Source: Bacillota bacterium (GTDB lineage: Bacteria > Bacillota > Bacilli > Bacillales_B > DSM-18226). Taken from it: a stretch of DNA of 16,417 nt. Both the position numbers and the translations under genes were made by a program. The notes below the pieces were generated by a model. It saw only the letters and a program-made list of their open reading frames with translations. It made no database searches and was not told the origin of the DNA. Below, one piece after another: positions 7,952 through 15,042 of this stretch (position 1 is its first letter; each line of letters starts with the position of its first letter). The stretch spans positions 1-16,417 of the forward strand of contig JAUZQA010000018.1 of assembly GCA_030705665.1 (NCBI GenBank). The letters run 5' to 3'.

Positions 7952-10192
7952 ATGTCTGTAGATGAGTTAAAGCGTGAACAGGAGCTTATCGAGAAGTTTT
8001 TAAAGGAAACGACATTGTTTCTGGGCCCAGATCCTAAAAATATGACGAACCACACCCTGGAAAAGATCACAGCAAGAGAAATAGAAGCGATTAATAAAGT
8101 AAACGATCCATCGATCCTTAGTGTTGCGCGGAGTAAATTATTAGCAGGTACCAATGAAGCGTTTGAAATGCTCGAGCAAATAGGGGCAGCACCGGGAGCC
8201 AAATGGGGAGACCTGGTGTGCGGGATTTTTACTGCCAGCGGTGACCTTTCCATTGTAAGTTCTGGTGGTGTCCTGATCTTTGCTGGATGTACACAATATG
8301 GCGTAAAGCATATTGTTCAAAACTGGTTACACGATCCGGAGGTAGGAGTTAACCCGGGTGATATTTTCTATTACAATGATGCCCGCTATGGTGGGGTTCA
8401 TAATACCGATCAAAACTTGATTCTTCCAGTGTTTGAAAAGGGAGAATTGATAGCTTGGATCGTAGCAGTTGTTCACGAGGGTGAAAACGGTTCAATCGAA
8501 CCTGGTGGTATGCCTTCTGCAGCTGAATCTGTTTATGACCAGGGATTAATGATTTCTCCAATGAAGATAGGTGAAAATAATAAATTGCAAAAAGATTTAT
8601 ATACGTATTTCCAAAATTCTGTCCGTGAACCAAAGCTGATGATCACAGATATAAAGGCTAAACTCCATGCAGCAAATCGCGTTCATAAACGGATACAGGA
8701 AACGATTGATGAATATGGTGTTGATGCAGTTATCGCTGTGTTACGAAAAACACTTGATGATACTGTTGATGAAGTAAAAAGACGTCTAAGTCAGTGGCCC
8801 GATGGAACGGTAAGTGCAATGGGAATTGCTGATGGAACACTAAGAGAAAATATCTTAATCAAAACCAGCCTGAAAATGACAAAAAAAGGTGATGAGCTAA
8901 CCCTTGATTTTAGAGGATCTGGACCGGCATTTGCCAACCGTCCAAACAATTCTGTTATGGGTGCCATGAAAGGTATGCTTGCCCAGATGTTTCTATCCTT
9001 CGTCTGGCCAGACTTACCGCGTAATCAGGCTGTACTGGCACCGATGAAGTTTGTTGTCGATGATCATTCTATTTATAACGCCGCATTTGATGTCCCGAAC
9101 GCGCAAAGTATGATGACATTCTTCCCTGCGTTTACCGTCGGACAAATGTGTGTAGCAAAATTCTTGTATAACAGTCCGGAAAAAGCAACTAATGTAGTTG
9201 CCCCTTGGTACAACATGATTCAGACCTGTATTTATGGGGGTGTTACCCAGCACGGTGAAACCGTTGGAAACCTTGCAGCGGACTTAAATGGGATGCCTGG
9301 CGGAGCAAGGGATGGAATTGATGGAGAACATTCGATCGCCCCGATTTTTGCTGCAATGGCTGAACAAGGTGAACAGGAGTTAATCGAAGAAGAAGTACCG
9401 CTCATGCAATTGTCGAGAAGAATCATGATGGATAATCAAGGATTCGGGAAGTATCGAGGCGGTCAGGGTTATCAAATGTTTTTAACTGTAAAAGATACTC
9501 CATTCTTTGGCTTTATGACAACTACCATTGGCTCTAAATATCCTACTACCTATGGATTGTTTGGCGGTTACGCTTGCCCAAGCTATCCGTTAAGTAAGGT
9601 GAAAGGAATTAATATATTTGAGATTATGGAAAAAACTCCGGAAAAAATGGTTTACACCGTTGAAGAAGTGATGAATAATCGTCCGTTTGAAAATGGAACC
9701 TATACGACACATCATACAGGTCTTCAATATGAGAAAGTCGAAGAAGGCGAACTTTATATGATTACTCAAGGTGCAGGCGGAGGGTATGGTGACGTACTTG
9801 ATCGGGATCCTGAGCTGGTACTAAAGGATGTTGAGGAAGAGTTAATCTCTCAAGAAACAGCAAATCATATTTACAAAGTATTCTATAATCCTGAAACATT
9901 AGCCCTGGATATTGAAAAAACAGAGGCAGCAAGAAGAAAAGAAAGGGAAGAACGTTTAAAACGCGGTATTCCATACCAGGAATTTTTACAAAAATGGGTG
10001 ACAGCAGAGCCGGCAGAGCACTTACCTTTCTATGGACGCTGGAAAGATGAAAACATTATATATGCAGGGTCGAAAGCGAACAAAATGGCGGCGGACAATA
10101 TGCATCCTGTTTTCATGCCAGATCCAAGGGAAGTACGCATCCAGCAGCTTGAAGAGGAACTAAGGCAACTAAAGAAAAAAAATCAAATTTAA
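7952..10192 (+). CDS. apc4: HyuB-like catalytic subunit of ketone carboxylase (Apc4-like)
   Basis: A 746-residue hydantoinase B/oxoprolinase-family protein. The ATG at 7952 follows AGGAG (7939-7943) by 8 bases and lies 17 bases after the apc3 stop; the open frame reaches back to 7832 but has no ribosome binding site there. The segment YYNDARYGGVHNTDQN holds His150 and Asp153, and AVVHEGENG holds His175. From memory, these residues and this spacing are the Mn ligands of the acetone carboxylase alpha subunit, so a metal-bound active site for C-C bond formation is likely. Other family features are QGAGGGYGD near residue 607 and NRPNNSVMGAMKG near 330. The last 25 residues (REVRIQQLEEELRQLKKK) are predicted by eye to form a coiled coil, which may dock another subunit. 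Confidence 0.9.
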   Translation: MSVDELKREQELIEKFLKETTLFLGPDPKNMTNHTLEKITAREIEAINKVNDPSILSVARSKLLAGTNEAFEMLEQIGAAPGAKWGDLVCGIFTASGDLSIVSSGGVLIFAGCTQYGVKHIVQNWLHDPEVGVNPGDIFYYNDARYGGVHNTDQNLILPVFEKGELIAWIVAVVHEGENGSIEPGGMPSAAESVYDQGLMISPMKIGENNKLQKDLYTYFQNSVREPKLMITDIKAKLHAANRVHKRIQETIDEYGVDAVIAVLRKTLDDTVDEVKRRLSQWPDGTVSAMGIADGTLRENILIKTSLKMTKKGDELTLDFRGSGPAFANRPNNSVMGAMKGMLAQMFLSFVWPDLPRNQAVLAPMKFVVDDHSIYNAAFDVPNAQSMMTFFPAFTVGQMCVAKFLYNSPEKATNVVAPWYNMIQTCIYGGVTQHGETVGNLAADLNGMPGGARDGIDGEHSIAPIFAAMAEQGEQELIEEEVPLMQLSRRIMMDNQGFGKYRGGQGYQMFLTVKDTPFFGFMTTTIGSKYPTTYGLFGGYACPSYPLSKVKGINIFEIMEKTPEKMVYTVEEVMNNRPFENGTYTTHHTGLQYEKVEEGELYMITQGAGGGYGDVLDRDPELVLKDVEEELISQETANHIYKVFYNPETLALDIEKTEAARRKEREERLKRGIPYQEFLQKWVTAEPAEHLPFYGRWKDENIIYAGSKANKMAADNMHPVFMPDPREVRIQQLEEELRQLKKKNQI

Positions 10193-10207
10193 TATTACAC
10201 GGTTTGG

Positions 10208-10239
10208 GAAGAGTCAGCTTTTTTTTAGGCTGACTCTTC
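10208..10239 (+). other. Intra-operon hairpin between apc4 and the fifth gene
   Basis: GAAGAGTCAGC (10208-10218) pairs perfectly with GCTGACTCTTC (10229-10239). The loop is ten bases, eight of them T. No T-run follows the stem, so it is not a standard terminator. It could slow decay of the upstream mRNA or set lower expression of the fifth subunit. This is a direct structural observation; the function is inferred. Confidence 0.7.
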
Positions 10240-10270
10240 TGGATTCATTAATTTAAAGGGAGGGAATACT

Positions 10271-11152
10271 ATGAATATTGGATCCTATGAGTCTGTTTTT
10301 TCGCAAATCAAAGAAAAAAGAATCACTTTTCTGGATTTTATTGACTATGCTAACCATTTATTAAACAAAGAAAATAACGATCTGTTTTTAAAACCGGAAG
10401 TTTTTATATCTGTCTTCACACAAGCAGAAAGATTGCTTCAACCAGATCTTCTAAACATTCATGTAAATCCGTTTTATCAAACATACTTGGATAAAGAAAA
10501 TGACCTGCTTCAATCGTTGAAAAACAAACGAATACACATTGCTTTTAAAAATATTCTCGCCCAGCAGCAACCAAAAAATGTTTTGTCAGAGATTGTGAAT
10601 GCATTAAAATCGTTATCCAACAAGCCGATCGTTCTGACGATAGATTCCCCGCAAAAATGGCTGCTCCAGGTCCAAGAGACTGTCAGCGAGAGTAAACTAT
10701 CAAATTTTTCATTAGATGATTTTGAGCGTGCTTCCATGTATATGGCAGAGCTTCTAAGAGCGTTTTCAACACTTGGTATCTCTGCCATTGTCCTTTCGGA
10801 AACAAACGAGATACCATTTTCTTTGGAAGAGTTGCTAAACAGCTATCAGCCGATCATAAATGTTGCCAACCATTATAAATGGCGGCTTGGTATTCATTTG
10901 GAATCAACGAGCATTGACATCGCCATCGTGAATGATAAAGTTGATTTTTATTTGAACCAATCATTGGGGATTGAAGAATTATCACCTTTCTGGGAAAAAG
11001 GCCTTTCAGTTGGGGGCGGCTTAAATCGAGAATTTTGGAAAGGTAATATACAGCAAAAAATAGAGCCTAATAGAGGCCTGCTATATGGAAAAATACCTCC
11101 TGATGCAGAACCAGAAACAGTATTAGCGCAGCTAAAAGCGTTGCAATCATAA
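10271..11152 (+). CDS. Orphan 293-aa protein, candidate fifth (epsilon) carboxylase subunit (Apc5-like)
   Basis: I do not recognise a family motif in this protein. It is soluble, with no signal peptide or membrane segment, and mixes acidic helices with short hydrophobic beta-like stretches (KPIVLTIDS near 116, ISAIVLSE near 169, WRLGIHLES near 201), ending with a Gly-rich SVGGGLNREFW segment near 246. This alternation could fit an alpha/beta fold. The assignment rests on position and size: it follows the fourth carboxylase gene and is about 33 kDa, as is the separable 34-kDa Apc5 that the Aromatoleum enzyme needs for activity. AGGGAGGG at 10257-10264 precedes the ATG by 6 bases. It lies 78 bases after apc4, across a hairpin. 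Confidence 0.68.
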   Translation: MNIGSYESVFSQIKEKRITFLDFIDYANHLLNKENNDLFLKPEVFISVFTQAERLLQPDLLNIHVNPFYQTYLDKENDLLQSLKNKRIHIAFKNILAQQQPKNVLSEIVNALKSLSNKPIVLTIDSPQKWLLQVQETVSESKLSNFSLDDFERASMYMAELLRAFSTLGISAIVLSETNEIPFSLEELLNSYQPIINVANHYKWRLGIHLESTSIDIAIVNDKVDFYLNQSLGIEELSPFWEKGLSVGGGLNREFWKGNIQQKIEPNRGLLYGKIPPDAEPETVLAQLKALQS

Positions 11153-11256
11153 CAAGAACTTTTATTATTTTTGGTTTGGGTGCGAAAGCATCGTTGCTGT
11201 GATTGTTCCGATTTAATACGGCCTCGACAGCATACCATGAAAAAAAGGAGTCTACC

Positions 11257-12831
11257 ATGGATATAATCGGAAAAAGAAGTCTGAGAGATTTATTGAATGA
11301 GAAAGTTAGGCTGTTCCCTGATAAAACCTTTCTTTTCTTTGAAGATGCTGCTCAAAGAAGGTTCGAACTATCGTATGGTGAATTTGCTGATCAAGTTTAT
11401 CGATTAAGTCAGGTATTTGTAGATTTTGGGGTAAAAAAAGGTGATCATATTGCAATGCATCTTCCAAATTGTATTGAATTTTTAACCTCATGGTTTGCTA
11501 TTGCCAGTATAGGTGCCATTATGGTTCCAACCAATCCTTTATCCACTGCCGATGAGATGGAATATGTTTTAAACCATTCCGAATCAATGATCTTAATTAC
11601 TGAAGAAGAATATTTGGATAAGTTCGCAAGTATTAAACACAGCTTACATCATCTTCAAGAAACCCTCTTAGTTCGATACAGTGGAGGTGAATATGCTGAC
11701 CGCGATCTTAGTAAATTGATGGCTAAGGCAATGCCTGTAGCACCAACAGTTCCTTTAAGTTCGGATGATGTGGCAGGAATGATTTATACTTCTGGGACCA
11801 CCTCCAAACCTAAAGGTGTTGAAATTACTCATGCTAATTACATCTATGTTGGTGAACTAATGTCAAAATCGGTTCGCCTATCCCCGGAGGACCGTCAATT
11901 TATTGTTCTTCCTTTGTTTCACGGGAATGCACAATATTATTCTACCATGTCTGCTTTAGTTGTCGGTGCCAGCATAGCCATGACAGAGAAGTTTAGCGCT
12001 TCCCGATATTTTAAACAAGCAAAACAGCTAGGTGCAACGGTTGGCTCATTATTTGCTGCACCAATTCGCATGATTCTTGCACAAAATTATGATTCGTTAG
12101 ATAGAGACCATTCACTAAGAATGATCTGGTTTGCTCAATCTGTTACACCTGAACAATTAACAGCTTTTGAGGAAAAATACCAAACTACTTTATTACAAAT
12201 GTATGGGATGACGGAAACGATCGGAATACCATTGATGAATCCTATTGATGGGATTCGGAAAAACATGAGTATTGGTAAACCGACAATTGGCTACGAAGTA
12301 AAATTGGTGGATGAGGCAGGAGAAGAAGTTCCAGTTGGCATGTCAGGTCAAATTATTGTAAAAGGGATTCCCGGTCGAACTTTAATGAAAGGGTATTTTA
12401 AGAATCCGATAGCAACCGCAGAAACACTAAGGGATGGCTGGCTATACACCGGGGATAATGCCCAGCTCGAGGAGGATGGTTATTTTTATTTTGTAGATCG
12501 TATCAAAGACATGATTAAGCGTGCCGGGGAAAATGTGGCGGCAAATGAGGTTGAAAGTGTTCTTTGCCAGCATCAGGCCGTATATGAAGCTGCTGTCATT
12601 GGTATTCCTGATGATATACGTGATGAAGCAATTAAGGCATATGTGATTTTACGAGAAAATTATCGTTTGACAGAAGAAGAGCTCCTCTCACATAGCCGTG
12701 AAAGACTGGCTAAATTTAAAGTACCGGATTCTATTGAATTTATCTCTGAGTTTCCCAGAACATCTGTCGGAAAAATTCAAAAGCATATATTGCGGAGAAA
12801 GCATGAACAAGAATTTAAAACTCATACTTAA
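11257..12831 (+). CDS. AMP-forming acyl-CoA ligase (beta-ketoacid--CoA ligase candidate)
   Basis: A 524-residue member of the ANL adenylate-forming family. Motifs are the P-loop TSGTTSKPKG (178-187), QMYGMTETIG near 323, the hinge and A8 region (YTGDNAQLEEDGYFYFVDR, then RAGENVAANEVE) and the catalytic C-terminal lysine Lys506 in TSVGKIQKH. It should convert the carboxylation product, a beta-keto acid, to its CoA ester with ATP giving AMP and PPi; in Aromatoleum a benzoylacetate-CoA ligase follows apc. The ATG at 11257 is 6 bases after AAGGAG (11245-11250); the frame extends to 11203, but that start has no ribosome binding site. A gap of 104 bases to the preceding gene shows no promoter or terminator that I can identify. 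Family certain, substrate inferred. Confidence 0.9.
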   Translation: MDIIGKRSLRDLLNEKVRLFPDKTFLFFEDAAQRRFELSYGEFADQVYRLSQVFVDFGVKKGDHIAMHLPNCIEFLTSWFAIASIGAIMVPTNPLSTADEMEYVLNHSESMILITEEEYLDKFASIKHSLHHLQETLLVRYSGGEYADRDLSKLMAKAMPVAPTVPLSSDDVAGMIYTSGTTSKPKGVEITHANYIYVGELMSKSVRLSPEDRQFIVLPLFHGNAQYYSTMSALVVGASIAMTEKFSASRYFKQAKQLGATVGSLFAAPIRMILAQNYDSLDRDHSLRMIWFAQSVTPEQLTAFEEKYQTTLLQMYGMTETIGIPLMNPIDGIRKNMSIGKPTIGYEVKLVDEAGEEVPVGMSGQIIVKGIPGRTLMKGYFKNPIATAETLRDGWLYTGDNAQLEEDGYFYFVDRIKDMIKRAGENVAANEVESVLCQHQAVYEAAVIGIPDDIRDEAIKAYVILRENYRLTEEELLSHSRERLAKFKVPDSIEFISEFPRTSVGKIQKHILRRKHEQEFKTHT

Positions 12832-12867
12832 ATAAAAATTGATTTGCTATTTGGAGGGGGAATATGA

Positions 12868-14031
12868 ATGGCACTGGCTTCTGTAATTGGAATAGGCAGT
12901 ACACGCTATGGTGCATTAGAATCAAGCTTCACCGAATTGGTAATTGAGGCTGCAAGCAAGGCCTTAACAGACGCCGGACTGGGTCCTGACGATATTGATG
13001 CTTTTTATTTAGGTAATTTTGCGGGAGATCAGTTTTTTCATCAAAATCACTTGGCGTCATATGCTGCTTCAGCGATTGGCCTTAATGGGGTTCCGGCAAC
13101 ACGGGTGGAGGGTGCCTGTGCATCAGGGAGTCTTGCCATCAGACAAGCCATTTTTGCGATCCAAAGCGGGTTTTATAAGCGGGTTCTTGTTGTTGGAGCT
13201 GAAAAAATGACATCTTTGCCAACCGCCGGTGTAACCAGCGTTCTGGCACAAGCAAGTAACCAAGAATTGGAGGTTAATGCAGGATTAACGTTTCCAGGAG
13301 TATTTGCTTTAATCACGAACAGGCATATGCATCGTTATGGAACGACCAGGGAGCAGCTGGCTGCAGTGGCAGTAAAAAACCATGAACATGGTTTTTTAAA
13401 TCCTCTGGCCCATATGAGGAAAAAGATAACAATGGAAGACGTGTGTTCCTCCACCATTATGGTGGCAGAACCGCTGAATCGTTATGATTGTTCTCTCGTT
13501 TCCGATGGGGCTTCGGCAATGGTGCTATGTGCTCCAGAACTGGCTTCGAATCACAGGAAAGATGTCATTGATATTACTGGATCAGGCCAGGCTTCAGGGC
13601 AATTTGAAATCTTTTTAAATGAGGATATGACTTCGTTCAAGTCTGCCAGACTAGCAGCATCCAAAGCATATCAGATGGCCGGCATTACCCCAAAAGATAT
13701 ACATTTAGCCGAGGTGCATGACTGCTTTACAATGGCTGAAATAGTTGCAACTGAAGATTTAGGGTTTTTTGAACCAGGGCAAGGTGGCATAGCAGCACTT
13801 GAAGGGTGGACGAAAATTGGCGGAAGGCTTCCGGTCAATCCAAGTGGCGGTTTGAAATCAAAGGGACATCCCATTGGATCGACAGGTGTTGGACAAGGAA
13901 TAGAAACAGTCCTTCAACTCCGAGGGGATGCTGGTAAACGGCAAGTGGAAGGGGCAAAGATCGGATTGACCCACAATATTGGCGGATCAGGTGGTACATG
14001 TTGTGTCCAAATTTATCAAAGGAGGGGCTAA
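12868..14031 (+). CDS. SCP2-type thiolase (beta-ketoacyl-CoA thiolase candidate)
   Basis: A 387-residue thiolase of the SCP-x/SCP2-like subfamily. The nucleophile is Cys84 in GACASG. His284 lies in EVHDCF, His334 in the GHPIG loop, and the second cysteine Cys378 in GGSGGTCCV, all in the expected order. It should cleave the beta-ketoacyl-CoA with free CoA to give an acyl-CoA (benzoyl-CoA if the ketone is acetophenone) and acetyl-CoA. GGAGGGGG at 12853-12860 lies 7 bases before ATG 12868; an ATG at 12864 is in another frame. Only 2 bases separate its stop from the zinc-ribbon partner gene. Such pairs resemble BbsB/BbsA (benzoylsuccinyl-CoA thiolase), which suggests a bulky substrate over acetoacetyl-CoA. 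Substrate is inferred. Confidence 0.9.
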   Translation: MALASVIGIGSTRYGALESSFTELVIEAASKALTDAGLGPDDIDAFYLGNFAGDQFFHQNHLASYAASAIGLNGVPATRVEGACASGSLAIRQAIFAIQSGFYKRVLVVGAEKMTSLPTAGVTSVLAQASNQELEVNAGLTFPGVFALITNRHMHRYGTTREQLAAVAVKNHEHGFLNPLAHMRKKITMEDVCSSTIMVAEPLNRYDCSLVSDGASAMVLCAPELASNHRKDVIDITGSGQASGQFEIFLNEDMTSFKSARLAASKAYQMAGITPKDIHLAEVHDCFTMAEIVATEDLGFFEPGQGGIAALEGWTKIGGRLPVNPSGGLKSKGHPIGSTGVGQGIETVLQLRGDAGKRQVEGAKIGLTHNIGGSGGTCCVQIYQRRG

Positions 14032-14033
14032 GG

Positions 14034-14363
14034 ATGATGCAGAAGTTAAACGCCTATCAATGTAAATCATGCGGGACTCGTACCATTATCTCATATGGAT
14101 ATTGTCCGAAGTGCCGGGAAAAAGATATCTTTCAAAAAGTTACTGTGGATTCTAAAGGCACTATTTTTTCTTACACAAAAATTTTCGTTGCAGAAGAAAG
14201 ATTTCAAGGAAAGACGCCTTATGTCCTGGCCGTTATAGAAAGTGAGGAGGGGGTAAGGTTACTTGCCAGAATTAAACATGAGGATATGGACAAGGTATCC
14301 ATTGGGGTGGCTGTCGAACTTGAGGGTTGGAATGATAATGTACCGATATTTAAGGTTTCTTAA
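14034..14363 (+). CDS. DUF35 zinc-ribbon/OB-fold thiolase partner protein
   Basis: A 109-residue protein with an N-terminal zinc ribbon (Cys10, Cys13, Cys24, Cys27) and a following OB-fold region typical of DUF35/ChsH2-like proteins (GTIFSYTKIFVA near 45, PYVLAVIE near 63). Partners of this kind form complexes with SCP2-type thiolases and help build the acyl-CoA site. AAAGGAGGGG at 14018-14027 begins before the thiolase stop and favours the ATG at 14034; a second ATG follows at once. The frame extends to 13998 inside the thiolase, but without a ribosome binding site. It is the last gene of the operon; a hairpin lies 45 bases downstream. Confidence 0.88.
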   Translation: MMQKLNAYQCKSCGTRTIISYGYCPKCREKDIFQKVTVDSKGTIFSYTKIFVAEERFQGKTPYVLAVIESEEGVRLLARIKHEDMDKVSIGVAVELEGWNDNVPIFKVS

Positions 14364-14374
14364 ATTGATAAAAT

Positions 14375-14524
14375 TTATTGGTAAACGATAAAGGACAGTA
14401 ACAAAACTCCCGGCATGCATATGCCGGGAACTTTAAAACTCTTTCGAAATGATTTTCCTTTTTCCAAAAATGCTTGAACCTGACTTTCTCCTTTTGAAAT
14501 ATCCAGATCAACGACTGGATTCAT
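14375..14524 (-). pseudogene. IS110-family transposase, N-terminal fragment only
   Basis: On the minus strand an ATG at 14522-14524, 8 bases after AGGAG (14533-14537), opens a frame with LDISKGESQVQAFL at residues 7-20 and KGKSFRKSFKV to residue 32. This is the start of IS110-type transposases, including the first acidic residue of the RuvC-like DEDD site (LDIS). After residue 32 (14429) the sequence runs into the operon hairpin, and the frame stops after 17 unrelated residues at 14375. More than 300 residues of the usual protein are absent, so it is a dead remnant. Confidence 0.82.
14409..14428. terminator. Hairpin at the end of the operon, possible terminator
   Basis: CCCGGCAT (14409-14416) pairs with ATGCCGGG (14421-14428) around a GCAT loop. 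On the plus strand only AACTTTAAAAC follows, a poor T-run; on the minus strand AGTTTTGTTA follows. The IS110 remnant begins at the next base, so the original downstream half may have been lost when the element arrived or decayed. Confidence 0.55.
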
Positions 14525-14720
14525 TTTCAAATCTCCTAAACTAGTACCGGTTGTGAACAGCGTGCCTGGTCAGGTGGGTTCGATTCCCACACAGTCCCGC
14601 CAATACTTAAACCTATGTAACTACTAAGATCAATGTTGAATTAATATCTCCATATAGAAAAATTAAAGTTGCTGAAATTATTAAACTGGCACCTATGTCA
14701 AGGACATATGTAAAAAAGAG
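14525..14720 (-). other. Non-coding stretch upstream of the IS110 fragment, possible bridge-RNA region
   Basis: In IS110 elements the stretch between the left end and the transposase encodes the bridge RNA that guides recombination. Here about 180 bases precede the fragment. They contain a perfect stem GTGGG (14574-14578)/CCCAC (14586-14590) with a TTCGATT loop, which on the plus strand mimics a tRNA T-arm, and an inverted repeat TATGTC/GACATA near 14696-14710. The left boundary of the element is not defined. Assignment is by position only. Confidence 0.4.
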
Positions 14721-14824
14721 TTAAGCTCCTAAAAGATGATTCCTATATTGAATAGGAGTCATCTTTTTTAAATTCCACTGATAACGGTAATTGTTATTTT
14801 TGGTCTTTTTTTGTTGTAATAATG
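14721..14824 (-). pseudogene. IS3-family transposase (OrfB) C-terminal remnant, frameshifted
   Basis: The minus strand from 14789 to a TAA at 14721 encodes YRYQWNLKKMTPIQYRNHLL plus two residues, the C-terminal tail of IS3/IS150-type OrfB. Just upstream (14824-14804) HYYNKKR, also typical of that tail, lies in a different frame across a run of seven A, so a frameshift separates the two pieces. Nothing recognisable of the catalytic core remains beyond about 14830. Confidence 0.75.
14731..14767. terminator. Perfect 16-bp hairpin inside the IS3 remnant, possible bidirectional terminator
   Basis: The 16 bases 14731-14746 (AAAAGATGATTCCTAT) pair with 14752-14767 with a single T.G wobble, around the loop ATTGA. 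The plus strand then reads into a T-run (CATCTTTTTTA) and the minus strand into CTTTTAGG. It coincides with the codons for the transposase tail, so it may be the native terminator of the IS; it now shields both flanks. Confidence 0.6.
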
Positions 14825-15042
14825 ACATCGATAAATAAAGACAAACAAAAATTAATGGTCGTATTATATTGACTAAAGGCCTCCTAACTCTACGCCCTAA
14901 ATTGGGATGTTTTATATATTTTTCAAGATGTATACAAATCAAATATGTAAACTAGAAAACTTTCGGAGCCCACCCACCGTGTCCTAGAATGCTTTTACAT
15001 CCTTGTTACACATGCCTTGGAATTTTTTTAGGGTGCAGCAAT
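14825..15042. other. Intergenic, no gene recognised
   Basis: A+T-rich sequence without a supported gene. It may include more decayed IS3 DNA, since the minus frame stays open to 14942 but shows no familiar motif. No clear terminator for the hydrolase gene on the right was found. Confidence 0.5.

Noticed and set aside
3469..10192. Hydantoinase, 5-oxoprolinase or three-subunit acetone carboxylase
   Set aside because: Hydantoinase and 5-oxoprolinase lack the small zinc subunit and the ligase/thiolase genes; acetone carboxylase has one HyuA-like chain, whereas two are present here. Acetone as a side substrate is still possible.
11203..11256. Upstream ATG for the acyl-CoA ligase
   Set aside because: No ribosome binding site; AAGGAG directly serves the ATG at 11257.
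14540..14602. Possible tRNA gene suggested by GTTCGATTC in a T-arm-like stem
   Set aside because: No matching 5' acceptor strand, D-arm or anticodon arm upstream; better explained as part of the IS110 upstream region.
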